Part shown: in pieces, positions 6,046-14,569 of the stretch
How positions within the stretch are numbered: the first letter of the stretch is position 1
Layout of the letters: each line of letters opens with the position of its first letter
Source of the DNA: JACQKD01 sp964614265
GTDB lineage: Bacteria > Patescibacteriota > Minisyncoccia > Phycocordibacterales > UBA918
Direction of reading: 5' to 3'
Assembly (NCBI GenBank): GCA_964614265.1
Contig: CAZTKT010000017.1
Coordinates: 1-18,843, forward strand
Length of the DNA: 18,843 bases
Notes under the pieces: model-generated
Seen by the model: the letters and a program-made list of their open reading frames with translations, nothing else
What the model was told of the DNA's origin: nothing
Databases searched by the model: none
Program-made: the position numbers and the translations under genes

Positions 6046-6744
6046 ATGCCAGAGAATGAAACGGTGGTGATATCAGTCGGAGGGTCCCTCATCGTCCCTG
6101 ATCAAATTGACACCACATTCCTCTCCGCCTTCAAAGCATTCATCGTACGAGAAACCGACCCCCCACATGGTCGGCGTTTTGTTATCATCTGCGGTGGTGG
6201 AAAAACGGCACGACGATATCAAGACGCCGCCTCTACGGTGTCACAGTTGACACGAGATGACATTGATTGGATCGGTATTCACTCGACACGTCTCAATGGC
6301 CAGCTCGTCCGGACTATTTTCCATGAGATTGCACATACGATCATGGTACGCAACCCCGATGACATACTCGATGTTCCACGAAGTGAAAAGTTGGTCATTG
6401 CCGCAGGGTATCGACCTGGCGCCAGCACCGACCTGCGGGCAATCCAGATAGCTGAACGAGTAAAAGCAAAAAAAGTAGTGAACCTTTCAAATATCGATTA
6501 TGTGTACACAGAGGATCCGAATAAAAATCCGAATGCAAAAAAGATTGAAACTGTATCTTGGAGTGAATTTCGAAAAATTATTCCTACTGAATGGGATCCG
6601 GGACTCAACACTCCGTTTGATCCGGTCGCCGCAAAAGAGGCAGAACGACTGGGGATTGAAGTTGCGGTGATCAATGGCGCGCACCTAGGAGAGCTCGAAA
6701 ACTATCTTGAGAATAGACCGTTTGTTGGAACGAAAATATCGTAA
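6046..6744 (+). CDS. pyrH: UMP kinase (amino-acid-kinase fold)
   Basis: This 232-aa cytosolic enzyme of the amino-acid-kinase family is expected to convert UMP to UDP with ATP in pyrimidine nucleotide synthesis. Visible motifs are an N-terminal VVISVGGSLIVP nucleotide-binding loop, VIICGGGKTARRYQ, the DWIGIHSTRLNGQLVR stretch typical of UMP kinases, GYRPGASTDLRAIQIAE, and NLSNIDYVYTEDPNKNP. The ending WDPGLNTPFDPVAA...AVINGA resembles the archaeal-type, shorter UMP kinases that CPR genomes carry. I chose the ATG at 6046 over one at 5986 because the upstream one lies in the previous terminator and because the -10 element is 8 nt before 6046. The gene stands alone and converges with the P-loop kinase gene; no terminator was seen between them. 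Confidence 0.88.
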   Translation: MPENETVVISVGGSLIVPDQIDTTFLSAFKAFIVRETDPPHGRRFVIICGGGKTARRYQDAASTVSQLTRDDIDWIGIHSTRLNGQLVRTIFHEIAHTIMVRNPDDILDVPRSEKLVIAAGYRPGASTDLRAIQIAERVKAKKVVNLSNIDYVYTEDPNKNPNAKKIETVSWSEFRKIIPTEWDPGLNTPFDPVAAKEAERLGIEVAVINGAHLGELENYLENRPFVGTKIS

Positions 6745-6798
6745 GCGACGACTACACCCGCTAGCGCACAAACACGTATATAAGGGCTCCTACATATC

Positions 6799-7353
6799 TC
6801 ACCCATCGATCTCTGAGAGCAGAGTGTCTATCTGAGCGTAAAGTACCTCTAGAGTATCATCGTTGAGAAGCGTGTAATCGGCCATTGCGATAACCGCCGC
6901 TTTTTGCATGCCATTTGGGTCGGGATCATGCATCTCAAGTGCTTCGTGTGCAACAAATTCTTCGAAGGTTACCGCATCGCTCTGTGATGCACGCGCTCGT
7001 ATGCGCTCATATCGAAGACGTTGATTAGCATCAACCGCCACAAGCACGCCCCCATGTGCCTTGAGCGTCTGCGCTTCTGCAACCGCTCGGATTGATTCAA
7101 TGATCGCGTTTGACGCTTCCTCCTGTGTCATGCGCTCCAAATATACCGTCACTAAAAAATCGTTCCCGTGTTCGGCACGCAATGTGTTTGCGACAAGACG
7201 CATATGCCCACGATTCACCGACAGACCACGGCGTTCAATCTCCTCAATAAACAGTTGCCGTGCAGAATAGTGTACGAATCCTCTCTTCGCCACAAGATAG
7301 TCAACCACCACACCCTTTCCTGCGCCGTCAGTACCGGTGATACCAATGATCAT
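6799..7353 (-). CDS. P-loop nucleotide kinase, dephospho-CoA-kinase-like
   Basis: This is a 184-aa P-loop kinase. The Walker A is GITGTDGAGKG at residues 4-14. Further marks are YSARQLFIEEIERRG, GHMRLVANTLRAEHG, and a lid-like VDANQRLRYERIRARASQSDAVTFEEF. The last element resembles the VDA...RYERI..R segment of dephospho-CoA kinases and related deoxynucleoside or adenylate-type kinases. The substrate is therefore uncertain. The ATG overlaps the secF stop by 4 bases (ATGA, 7350-7353), so translation is probably coupled to secF, although there is no obvious functional link to protein export. It ends in TGA. Confidence 0.7.
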   Translation of the reverse strand: MIIGITGTDGAGKGVVVDYLVAKRGFVHYSARQLFIEEIERRGLSVNRGHMRLVANTLRAEHGNDFLVTVYLERMTQEEASNAIIESIRAVAEAQTLKAHGGVLVAVDANQRLRYERIRARASQSDAVTFEEFVAHEALEMHDPDPNGMQKAAVIAMADYTLLNDDTLEVLYAQIDTLLSEIDG

Positions 7354-8255
7354 GTGCCTGACTTCCTACGCGACCAAGTATCCCAAGAGACCAACAACGG
7401 CGATGCGAGAAAGATAGACGAGTACGTTCCCGCAACCATGCCGACAATAAGGGTGAGGGAGAAATCTTTCGTTGGGGCGGGACCGAGAAAGAAGAGTGCA
7501 CAGAGCACAATCACCACGGTCATTGATGTGTTGATTGAACGGGTCAAAGTCTGCATAATACTGCGCCCAACGACATCGACAAATGCTTCGTGTCGGTGAA
7601 AATCAGCGTTGTGTTTAAGATTCTCTCGGATACGATCAAATACCACAATTGTGTCATTGATTGAAATACCAAGGATAGTAAGAAGTGCAACGATGAACAG
7701 CGCATCTACCTCCGCTCCACGCGTATGACCAAGATACGCAAACAATCCAAGTGGCACGACGATGTCGTGAAGCAGTGTGATGATGGCAACCACCCCATAC
7801 TTCCATGAGGCAATCGGTTTTGAGACTTTCCGAAATACAAATGCGATAAACAAAATAATACACAACGTGACAAGTGTAATAGCAATCCACGCTTTTTTGA
7901 CCAGTTCGGCGCCGATGGAAGGCCCAATAGAATTAAACTGTACTTCGTGCACCTCCCCGGTCTTCCCAAGTGCCTTCAGAAGCGCTGTTTTTTCTTCCGG
8001 AGAGAGTGCCCGTTGGCGCAGGAGGTAGTCTGTTTCACCAGTCGGTTGTACAAGAATCTGCCCATAGGGAAGCTCTGCGACAGCGCTGTGTACTTCCTCT
8101 TGCGAGGGGCGTTCAGATGTATAGGACACCTGGAGGAGAGACCCCCCAGAGAGATCAATGCCCGGCTTCAGTCCAAAAGTCAGCAGTGACACAATCGCGA
8201 TCAGTGAAAGAATCGCTGGAAGAATGAAAAAATATTTTTGATACCGTGTGAGCAT
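7350..8255 (-). CDS. secF: Protein translocase subunit SecF
   Basis: SecF is an inner-membrane RND-type subunit that works with SecD to pull proteins through SecYEG using the proton gradient. This 301-aa version has the expected layout: TM1 at about 8-28, the extracytoplasmic start GLKPGIDLSGGSLLQVSY, then FNSIGPSIGAELVKKAW leading into TM2, and a C-terminal membrane block with GISINDTIVVFDRIRENLK and FSLTLIVGMVAGTYSSIFLASPLLV. The length is normal for the family. The ATG lies 5 nt after the secD stop (TAA ACACT ATG) with no Shine-Dalgarno sequence, suggesting re-initiation. The stop overlaps the next start. Confidence 0.95.
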   Translation of the reverse strand: MLTRYQKYFFILPAILSLIAIVSLLTFGLKPGIDLSGGSLLQVSYTSERPSQEEVHSAVAELPYGQILVQPTGETDYLLRQRALSPEEKTALLKALGKTGEVHEVQFNSIGPSIGAELVKKAWIAITLVTLCIILFIAFVFRKVSKPIASWKYGVVAIITLLHDIVVPLGLFAYLGHTRGAEVDALFIVALLTILGISINDTIVVFDRIRENLKHNADFHRHEAFVDVVGRSIMQTLTRSINTSMTVVIVLCALFFLGPAPTKDFSLTLIVGMVAGTYSSIFLASPLLVSWDTWSRRKSGT

Positions 8256-8260
8256 AGTGT

Positions 8261-9667
8261 TTATTTAAATGATATTCCAGAACCAAGCAAGAAATGGCCG
8301 AGCCGTTTCTCTGCCTTCACGCCGAGCGCAAGCAATAACGTGCGTGAAATGGTGATCGCAGAAAACATGGAGACCACCACCCCGACCGCGAAGACGAGCG
8401 CAAACCCTCGAATAAGCGCGGTGCCAAACCAGAAGAGAATGACGCTCGCAATAATGTGCGCAATATTCGAGTCACGGATAGCAAGCCACGCACGTGCGAA
8501 TCCCTCACGGATCGCTTCGTCTGTCGACTTCCCTTCTGCGAGCTCTTCTTTAATACGCTCGGCAATAAGGATATTTGCATCAACCGCAAGACCAATAGAA
8601 AGTATAAATCCCGCAATACCTGCCGCGGTGAGCACAACGGGGATGAGCTTAAAGAGCGCCAGCATGATGATGATGTACAAGACCAATGCCACCACCGAAA
8701 CAACCCCCGGCAAGCGATACCACAACACCATGAAGATGGCGAGGATCAAAAATCCAACAATACCAGCGGTCACACCAGCCTTCAATGCCTGGTCACCCAA
8801 TGTCGCACCGATGGTCTGTGTGTTGGCAAGTGTGATAGGTACGGGCAGAGCACCAAAGTTGAGATTGCGTACGAGGTCACGCGCCTCTGTAGGAGTAAAT
8901 CCACCAGAAATCGTCGCAACACCACCGGCTATTGCTTCGCGGACAGTTGGTTCCGAGATTGGTTTGCCATCAAGAAAGATCGCAATTTGCTCGCCGACAT
9001 GTTCACGAGTAATCTTTTCAAAGAGCGCCGAACCTTCGTCATTAAAGGTCACCTGTACAATCGGCTCGTTGCTCACGCCACTACTGGACTGCGTAAACTG
9101 CAATGAGGCGTTTTTTAGATACCGACCGGTGAGACCCGTAGCGCTATACCGCCGTGCTGGTACTTTCACCGGTGCTGTAGAGGAAGCTTTCGACCCCGGT
9201 ATCGAAAGTGTTGCCTCCGTTATCTCCGACACGATGGAACTGTCGACAAGTTTAAACTCCAATAGTGGTGTCTTGCCGATTGCGTTCGCTGCCTCATTCA
9301 CATCAGTCACCCCGGGAAGCTCAACAACCAGACGCTGACCAGACCCACTCCCGATCATCCCTGCCTGTTCAACTTGCACCAATGGTTCTGACACGCCAAA
9401 TTGATTAATCCTACTTTCGATGACCGTACGCAACACGCCCATTGCGTCCGCCACCCCAGATGCCTCGATTCCTGCCGTGTCTGCCTCATAGACAAGGCGA
9501 CTACCACCAGAGAGATCAAGTCCAAGTTTAAATTGATACTTGTTTCCTTCGTGTGTGGTCGTATACACGAAATAGCCGAGGAGCGCACCAAGCATCAGCA
9601 CAACGATCGCCCGAAACACGAGTACCGAGTATGCCGTCTTTTTTGCGCCTGTCGGTGATACTGCCAT
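8261..9667 (-). CDS. secD: Protein translocase subunit SecD
   Basis: SecD (468 aa) is the partner of SecF in the Sec translocon. TM1 lies at about residues 15-37, followed by FKLGLDLSGGSRLVYE opening the large extracytoplasmic P1 region. The FNDEGSALFEKITREHVG and GFTPTEARDLVRNLNFGALPVPI elements belong to the P1 base and P4-like part. Five membrane helices from about residue 295 include the VDANILIAERIKEELAEG signature. At 468 aa it is a compact SecD, usual for CPR. It leads the operon secD-secF-kinase. The start is the ATG at 9667, about 8 nt from the predicted +1. Confidence 0.95.
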   Translation of the reverse strand: MAVSPTGAKKTAYSVLVFRAIVVLMLGALLGYFVYTTTHEGNKYQFKLGLDLSGGSRLVYEADTAGIEASGVADAMGVLRTVIESRINQFGVSEPLVQVEQAGMIGSGSGQRLVVELPGVTDVNEAANAIGKTPLLEFKLVDSSIVSEITEATLSIPGSKASSTAPVKVPARRYSATGLTGRYLKNASLQFTQSSSGVSNEPIVQVTFNDEGSALFEKITREHVGEQIAIFLDGKPISEPTVREAIAGGVATISGGFTPTEARDLVRNLNFGALPVPITLANTQTIGATLGDQALKAGVTAGIVGFLILAIFMVLWYRLPGVVSVVALVLYIIIMLALFKLIPVVLTAAGIAGFILSIGLAVDANILIAERIKEELAEGKSTDEAIREGFARAWLAIRDSNIAHIIASVILFWFGTALIRGFALVFAVGVVVSMFSAITISRTLLLALGVKAEKRLGHFLLGSGISFK

Positions 9668-9682
9668 AAATATAACCCCTTT

Positions 9683-9711
9683 GTTATAGCAATTCTTGAG
9701 CTATCCGTCTA
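9683..9711 (-). promoter_or_regulatory. secD operon promoter
   Basis: TAGACG (9711-9706), a 17-bp spacer and TATAAC (9688-9683) sit 15 nt upstream of the secD ATG. The predicted 5' UTR is about 8-9 nt, too short for a normal Shine-Dalgarno; the AAAGGGG after the -10 would lie mostly upstream of +1. Confidence 0.6.
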
Positions 9712-9726
9712 TATACTGGATTTCTC

Positions 9727-10566
9727 TCATGGTACTCGTCCTTCCATAAGCACCAGAAGGTTGCGAAAAATGAGCGAAACAGTAATCGGTCCAATACCAC
9801 CGGGGACAGGCGTGAAGAGCGTGGCCTTTTTTGCACATGCAGGGTCAGCGTCCCCCACAAGCTTTCCGGTATCCTCGGACGATCCTGCATCAAAAATAAT
9901 CACTCCATCGTGGACCATCTCTGGAGTGATAAGTCCCGGCACCCCCGCACCTAACACAAGTATGTCCGCCCCGCGCGTGTACTGCGCAATGTCCGCAGTC
10001 TGTCTATTAATCGTCTGTACATGTGCACCTTGCTGAGTAAACCAGATTGCCGAAGGCGCACCAACTAACCGTCCCATGCCGACAACGACGACATTCTTTC
10101 CGGCAATGTCACAGTGGTTTTGTGTGATGATCTCAGCAATCGCCCCAACCACTGGAGGTAACACTGGCGACATGCCAGCCATAAATCTCTGTTGTGCCTC
10201 AGTGCCCATGACATCAACGTCAGCATCTGCAGGGATGACTGCAAGTACCCGAGATAGATCAATCTGTGTGGGAAGTGGCAACTGTACAACAATAGCGTCT
10301 GCTTCAGCGCACGCCTCTTGTACCGCCTCTATCACGTCATCAGTGCTACTCTCCGGTGCACACTCCTGTACCGTAAGTGTCACACGAAGCGCCCGTGCAC
10401 GAGCCTGCTTGAGCGCAAGAAACCGTCGCGTCGCAAACGTCGGTGCACAGGTGATAATCCGTAGATCTGGCACCCGAGACACCGCAGAAAGCCGTTCACG
10501 CACCTGCGCATCTATGCTCTGTGCAATATGAGTCCCATCAATAATCATATCGAGTTGTGATACCAT
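9727..10566 (-). CDS. folD: FolD, methylene-THF dehydrogenase/cyclohydrolase
   Basis: FolD interconverts methylene-, methenyl- and 10-formyl-tetrahydrofolate in the cytosol using NADP. Visible are the substrate motif VVQLPLP, the catalytic-Lys region FATRRFLALKQA, the dinucleotide-binding stretch VVVVGMGRLVGAP and the C-terminal PVPGGIGPITVSLIFRNLL. Several usual residues differ: the Tyr four residues before the catalytic Lys is Phe, DVDG is DVDV, the PCTPxG segment is LPPVVG, and GRSxxVG is GMGRLVG. The first ATG is at 10566, 8 nt after the upstream stop; a later ATG at 10548 gives the more usual N-terminus MIIDG and is also possible. It follows the glycosylphosphotransferase gene in an operon. 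Confidence 0.92.
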   Translation of the reverse strand: MVSQLDMIIDGTHIAQSIDAQVRERLSAVSRVPDLRIITCAPTFATRRFLALKQARARALRVTLTVQECAPESSTDDVIEAVQEACAEADAIVVQLPLPTQIDLSRVLAVIPADADVDVMGTEAQQRFMAGMSPVLPPVVGAIAEIITQNHCDIAGKNVVVVGMGRLVGAPSAIWFTQQGAHVQTINRQTADIAQYTRGADILVLGAGVPGLITPEMVHDGVIIFDAGSSEDTGKLVGDADPACAKKATLFTPVPGGIGPITVSLIFRNLLVLMEGRVP

Positions 10567-10574
10567 CAACACCC

Positions 10575-11930
10575 CTAGCTTCCACTTCGCAGAAGCAACG
10601 TTTTTATCGTCTTAAGGATAATTTCAAAATCTAAAAATAATGAGTGCCGGCGCAGATAAAAAAGATCGTACGAGAGTTTATCGATTGTTCGGTGTATATC
10701 GACGTCCCCCCGTGGTACATCATAATTGTTAATCTGTGCCCAACCCGTCAGACCCGGCTTAATGAGATGGCGCATGTTGTAGTACGGGATACACTCGGCG
10801 TACACCCGCGCCCGTGCGGGGGTCTCCGGCCGAGGCCCCGCAAATGAGATATCTCCCCACAAGATATTCCAGAGTTGTGGTAGTTCATCAAGTCTCGTCT
10901 TTCGCAAAAACCGCCCGAGTGGTGTGACCACGTGAGTCGTATTGAGCGTCGTCCCCGAATCCATCCCCGTCATCGTTCGAAATTTGTATATGCGCATCAC
11001 CCGATTGTATTGTCCGATACGATCTGATTTATACAGTGCCGCACCACCGCCCTCCAATCTTATCGCAAGCGCGATACACGGGAAGAGAATACTGCATGGG
11101 ATGAGCAATATGGTGGCGCCAAACACATCAATAGCCCGTTTAATCAGCGTATACCCGTTATGTGACGCATCAACGTTCACATTTTCAAGAAACCACGTCT
11201 TTCCGATCAAAGAGAGCGGGACGCGATGTAGTAATTGTTCATATAGTTCATGTAGTGGAATAAATTGCCCGTTTGCACGAAGAAAGGTGAGGTCATAGTA
11301 GAGTGGCGCAAGTCGTTTTGCATAGTCATCACTCATGTCTGCAATGATGCTGTCAATTTGACCCGTATTAACAAGAGTGGTGAGCTTTTCTCCGACACTG
11401 TGTGCATTTGGATACAGGCGCGTATCGATCGTCTCAACACACACACAGCCTAATTGAGGATTTGAGTTCAGAATACGTTCCAACTCTTTCGCCTCGTCCC
11501 CACTCCCCACAATCACCGCGCGCATGCCCATTCCCACCGAAACATTCGGGAACACAAACAAGCGCCATCCCACAATGAGCGCGGTAGAGGAGATCAGGTA
11601 CAATGCGAGGGTCGTCTTTGGTGTAATCCCAATAGGAAGCAAGAAGAAAAAGAGTGCAGACAATAGCATGTTGATCAACTGCGCCTTGAGAATGAGCATC
11701 GGTGTATCCCGCCGGATCAACCCCACATGAGTATCATACAAACCCCCAATAAAAAATACCCCAATCCACAGCACCACAAGCGCGGAAAATGGGATCAGGT
11801 GATCAAGAAATAAGGCTTGACTTGGCCATTCTCCATGACGAAGTACGAGCGCAACGAACAAGGCAATTATGAACGCCCCGATGTCCCCCAAAAGGAGAGG
11901 AAATGCACTCCGTCTCATAGTCTGTTGCAT
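10575..11930 (-). CDS. Polyprenyl glycosylphosphotransferase (WcaJ/EpsE-like)
   Basis: This 451-aa membrane enzyme transfers a sugar phosphate from a nucleotide sugar to undecaprenyl phosphate, the first step of surface polysaccharide or glycan assembly. The N-terminal half has about four helices (residues 10-120) and a Rossmann-like segment AVIVGSGDEAKEL (about 165-180). The C-terminal catalytic domain has KRAIDVFGATILL, YKSDRIGQ, KFRTM (about 315), RKTRLDELPQLWNILWGD followed by ISFAGPRPE (about 340-368), and KPGLTGWAQIN. This is the full PglC/WbaP-type core. It is divergent from a GT4 glycosyltransferase 79 bp away, which probably extends the same glycan. The sugar cannot be told. It starts at ATG 11930; ATG 11918 is also in frame. 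Confidence 0.93.
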   Translation of the reverse strand: MQQTMRRSAFPLLLGDIGAFIIALFVALVLRHGEWPSQALFLDHLIPFSALVVLWIGVFFIGGLYDTHVGLIRRDTPMLILKAQLINMLLSALFFFLLPIGITPKTTLALYLISSTALIVGWRLFVFPNVSVGMGMRAVIVGSGDEAKELERILNSNPQLGCVCVETIDTRLYPNAHSVGEKLTTLVNTGQIDSIIADMSDDYAKRLAPLYYDLTFLRANGQFIPLHELYEQLLHRVPLSLIGKTWFLENVNVDASHNGYTLIKRAIDVFGATILLIPCSILFPCIALAIRLEGGGAALYKSDRIGQYNRVMRIYKFRTMTGMDSGTTLNTTHVVTPLGRFLRKTRLDELPQLWNILWGDISFAGPRPETPARARVYAECIPYYNMRHLIKPGLTGWAQINNYDVPRGDVDIHRTIDKLSYDLFYLRRHSLFLDFEIILKTIKTLLLRSGS

Positions 11931-11944
11931 AGTGTATAAAAAGC

Positions 11945-11972
11945 ATCATACCCTGTATTGCCATGCCCGCAA
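11945..11972 (-). promoter_or_regulatory. Promoter of the glycosylphosphotransferase-folD operon
   Basis: TTGCGG (11972-11967), a 16-bp spacer and TATGAT (11950-11945) end 14 nt before the ATG at 11930, predicting a leader of about 8 nt. A TATACA closer to the start is an alternative but lies only 2 nt from the ATG. Confidence 0.4.
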
Positions 11973-11990
11973 GTAGCCACAGACGGAACA

Positions 11991-11999
11991 TGGTATAAC
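11991..11999 (+). promoter_or_regulatory. Extended -10 of the GT4 glycosyltransferase gene
   Basis: TGGTATAAC is an extended -10 (TGn plus TATAAC) that ends 9 nt before the ATG at 12009. No good -35 is present, as is common with extended -10 promoters. The leader would be about 3 nt. Confidence 0.6.
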
Positions 12000-12008
12000 A
12001 AAAGAACT

Positions 12009-13175
12009 ATGCAGAAACAGGACAGATCAACCATATTGTACCTCATCACCAAATCTAACTGGGGTGGAGCTGGAAGATATGTCTATGACCTTGCCTGCGC
12101 AGTTCGCGACCAGGGCTATGCCCCGATTGTCGCCTGCGGAGGCAAAGGGTTACTGGTGACTCGGCTCACCGAACAACAGATCCCCACTCGATCAATTCCT
12201 GCCCTTGAGCGTGACGTCTCGCTCCTGAAAGACTTCCGTTCACTTCTCTCCATCATACGTATTGTGCGAGAGACCCATCCCGCGATCGTCCACGTCAATA
12301 GTTCAAAAGTTGGTGGCATTGGTGCGCTTGCTACACGTCTGTGCAGTCGTGCATGTATCATCTTCACCGTCCATGGACTTCCCCAACACGAAGATCGGCC
12401 TTGGCTTTCCAAAAAAATGATTGCGCTTATCACATGGATAACCGCACTTCTCGCGCACCACGTCATCACGGTATCGACGAATGATACGGAGATTTTGCGT
12501 GCACAACCATTCCTATCTAAAAAAGTACATCGGGTGCAACTCGGTATCGTACCCCAAAGCCATGACCACGTGTCGGCACGAGAGATCGTATGCAGATATC
12601 TGTCTGATGTACCGGCAAACACCAGGCTCGCAGAGAAATTCTGGATCGGGACCGTTGCAGAGCTCACTCCCAATAAAGGTCATCTGTATGCTCTTGAAGC
12701 CCTCATCACACTCTTCAAGCAATACCCAGACCTGGTCTATATCTGTGTCGGTGAAGGAGAGTTGTCAGAAACACTCCACCTCTTTGTGCACACTCACCAC
12801 CTCGAGGATCGAGTCTTCTTCACTGGCTTCATACCAGAGGCAGCAATGCTCTACAGTGCATTCGACATCTGCCTCGTCCCCTCAATCAAAGAGGGGCTTC
12901 CGTATAGCATACTTGAGGCGATGCACACGGGAACACCCATCGTTGCCTCGGCAGTTGGTGGCATACCAGACGTCATCAGAGATGGCATTTCTGGCTGTCT
13001 AGTGGCTCCCCACTCCCCTCCTGCACTCGTACACGCACTTACGCAACTCATTGAAAACCGGGCTTACCGTACAACATTGGGAGAAGTCGCCCAAGAGGAG
13101 GCGCGTCATCAATACACAATCTCGGCAATGGTAGCAGACACGTGCGCACTCTACAGATCTTGTGCACAACCATAA
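12009..13175 (+). CDS. GT4-family (GT-B fold) glycosyltransferase
   Basis: This 388-aa cytosolic or membrane-associated glycosyltransferase shows an N-terminal glycine-rich acceptor loop SNWGGAGRYVYDLA (about 15-28), then VHVNSSKVGGIGALATR, an inter-domain IGTVAELTPNKGH, and the donor-site E-x7-E motif in KEGLPYSILEAM (Glu295 and Glu303) followed by GTPIVASAVGGIPDVI. These mark the retaining GT4 family that uses nucleotide sugars. The neighbouring glycosylphosphotransferase suggests both act on one lipid-linked glycan. I prefer the ATG at 12009 to the ATG at 11958 because protein similarity to the family begins there and the -10 at 11994-11999 lies inside the longer frame. Confidence 0.92.
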   Translation: MQKQDRSTILYLITKSNWGGAGRYVYDLACAVRDQGYAPIVACGGKGLLVTRLTEQQIPTRSIPALERDVSLLKDFRSLLSIIRIVRETHPAIVHVNSSKVGGIGALATRLCSRACIIFTVHGLPQHEDRPWLSKKMIALITWITALLAHHVITVSTNDTEILRAQPFLSKKVHRVQLGIVPQSHDHVSAREIVCRYLSDVPANTRLAEKFWIGTVAELTPNKGHLYALEALITLFKQYPDLVYICVGEGELSETLHLFVHTHHLEDRVFFTGFIPEAAMLYSAFDICLVPSIKEGLPYSILEAMHTGTPIVASAVGGIPDVIRDGISGCLVAPHSPPALVHALTQLIENRAYRTTLGEVAQEEARHQYTISAMVADTCALYRSCAQP

Positions 13176-13204
13176 TATACAACTGCTTTTGGTCATGCTA
13201 TCAT
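13176..13204 (+). promoter_or_regulatory. Leaderless promoter of the 76-aa membrane protein
   Basis: TATACA (13176-13181), a 17-bp spacer and TATCAT (13199-13204) end exactly 6 nt before the ATG at 13211. The -35 starts immediately after the stop codon of the glycosyltransferase gene. Confidence 0.55.
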
Positions 13205-13210
13205 TCCAGC

Positions 13211-13441
13211 ATGTCTGTAGAATTCAATGAGCCAGAGTTCACCATACCGTCACAACGAGAAGGGCAAGAACCGAGTGGAATCGCCCGCCTCATAATAAAG
13301 CTTGGACTTGCAAAAAACGTCGCGCAAGCAAATATAGTGATGCTTGTTATCTCACTGATCTCCGCGGGGCTTGCCATCTATTTAGTACTTCCAAGTCGCA
13401 CTCCGCCACCATCAGGTGCTGTCGAAATCCCCATCAGGTAG
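13211..13441 (+). CDS. Small single-pass membrane protein, 76 aa
   Basis: The protein begins MSVEFNEPEFTIPSQREGQ, has an Arg/Lys-containing amphipathic stretch (about 25-40), one membrane helix (IVMLVISLISAGLAIYLVL, about 44-62) and a short Pro-rich tail. I do not recognise a named family. The ATG at 13211 is chosen over one at 13142 because the latter lies inside the preceding gene and a promoter directly precedes 13211. Its stop overlaps the end of rodA on the other strand by 8 bases, a tail-to-tail overlap. Confidence 0.65.
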   Translation: MSVEFNEPEFTIPSQREGQEPSGIARLIIKLGLAKNVAQANIVMLVISLISAGLAIYLVLPSRTPPPSGAVEIPIR

Positions 13442-14567
13442 ACAACAATTCGCCTCCAAAATGTACATCTTCTGCTACCGCAAGAACATGGTTTTTCCTC
13501 ATGCCCATAAGGATCCCTACACAGAGAAACTCAGTAATGAGATGCGATCCCCCATAACTAAGAAATGGAATTGTGGTACCTGTCACTGGTAAGAGTCCAA
13601 TATTAATACCTACGTGCACAAAAAAATGACTGAGGAACAGCACACTGACCCCCGCGCCAAAGAGTTGCTCAAAGTTTGATCCACTCTTCAGTGTCAGATA
13701 GAGAACACGCCATATCACAATTCCAAAGAGAAAAAAGAGTACGCCAACGCCAATAATCCCCCACTCCTCTGCATAAGCGGCGAATATAAAGTCTGTTTGA
13801 TACTCCGGCAAAAATCGTAACTTGGACTGCGTACCAAACCCTACCCCCTTACCAAAAATCTGTCCCGAGCCAACCGCAATCATTGACTGATATGCGTTAT
13901 ATCCAGCGCCCTGCCGATCAGCGAGTGGATTAAGAAATGTACGCACACGTTCTTTCTGATAGTCCTTTAGTCCAACTGACCAGAGGAGGCCAAAGACCAC
14001 TACCCCAAACATCCCTACCATCGCGAGATGCCGAAATGAGATACCCGAGACCAACACCATACCGAACCAAACACCAAAGAGAATCATTGCTGACCCAAAA
14101 TCTGGCTGTATAAATACCAATACAAACACCATACCTGCATAGAGACCAGACACAAAAATGTGTTTAAAGTCTGCAATTTCTATGTGTCGCTTTGAAAAGT
14201 ATTTCGATAATAGAAGAATAAGCGCCAGTTTCGCGGGATCTGATGGTTGTAGCACAAAGAGACCCAGGTCAATACGACTCCGCGCACCAAGAGCAATGTC
14301 GCCAATCACAAACACAAGAATGAGGAGTACGACACTCACCACATACACAAAAAAAGCCGCCGAGCTCGTCCGCAGGAAACGATAGTCTGGGATAGATGCC
14401 ACCACCATACACACAATACCAACCACAATCCAGATCACCTGTTTTTGAAAATAGGAATTTGTACCAAGATACGAATGCATCGTCACCAACCCAAGCAATG
14501 ACAGCAGTATCACTGTAACGGCCAATATGATATCAAATCCAGAAAAAGGATTGAAAAAAGCGCGCAT
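13434..14567 (-). CDS. rodA: RodA/FtsW-type SEDS peptidoglycan polymerase
   Basis: SEDS proteins are membrane glycosyltransferases that polymerise lipid II with a class B penicillin-binding protein. This 377-aa protein has about ten membrane helices and the family motifs LQPSDPAKLALILLLS, FIQPDFGSAMI (with the conserved Asp), QSMIAVGSGQIFGKGVGFGTQ, LPEYQTDFIFAAYAEEWG and PVTGTTIPFLSYGGSHL. The order and length fit RodA better than FtsW, but the two cannot be separated with certainty, and no PBP or MreB gene is nearby. The ATG lies 2 nt after the stop of the vWA gene (TAATCATG), so the two form one transcription unit. The stop is TGA. Confidence 0.92.
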   Translation of the reverse strand: MRAFFNPFSGFDIILAVTVILLSLLGLVTMHSYLGTNSYFQKQVIWIVVGIVCMVVASIPDYRFLRTSSAAFFVYVVSVVLLILVFVIGDIALGARSRIDLGLFVLQPSDPAKLALILLLSKYFSKRHIEIADFKHIFVSGLYAGMVFVLVFIQPDFGSAMILFGVWFGMVLVSGISFRHLAMVGMFGVVVFGLLWSVGLKDYQKERVRTFLNPLADRQGAGYNAYQSMIAVGSGQIFGKGVGFGTQSKLRFLPEYQTDFIFAAYAEEWGIIGVGVLFFLFGIVIWRVLYLTLKSGSNFEQLFGAGVSVLFLSHFFVHVGINIGLLPVTGTTIPFLSYGGSHLITEFLCVGILMGMRKNHVLAVAEDVHFGGELLST

Positions 14568-14569
14568 GA

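Noticed and set aside
8238..9338. Long open frame (366 codons) on the plus strand opposite secD
   Set aside because: It is an antisense shadow of secD, with low-complexity Ser/Thr/Arg composition and no promoter or family resemblance.
9676..9682. AAAGGGG as Shine-Dalgarno of secD
   Set aside because: It directly follows the -10 TATAAC and would lie mostly upstream of the transcription start; it also cannot pair with the altered 16S tail.
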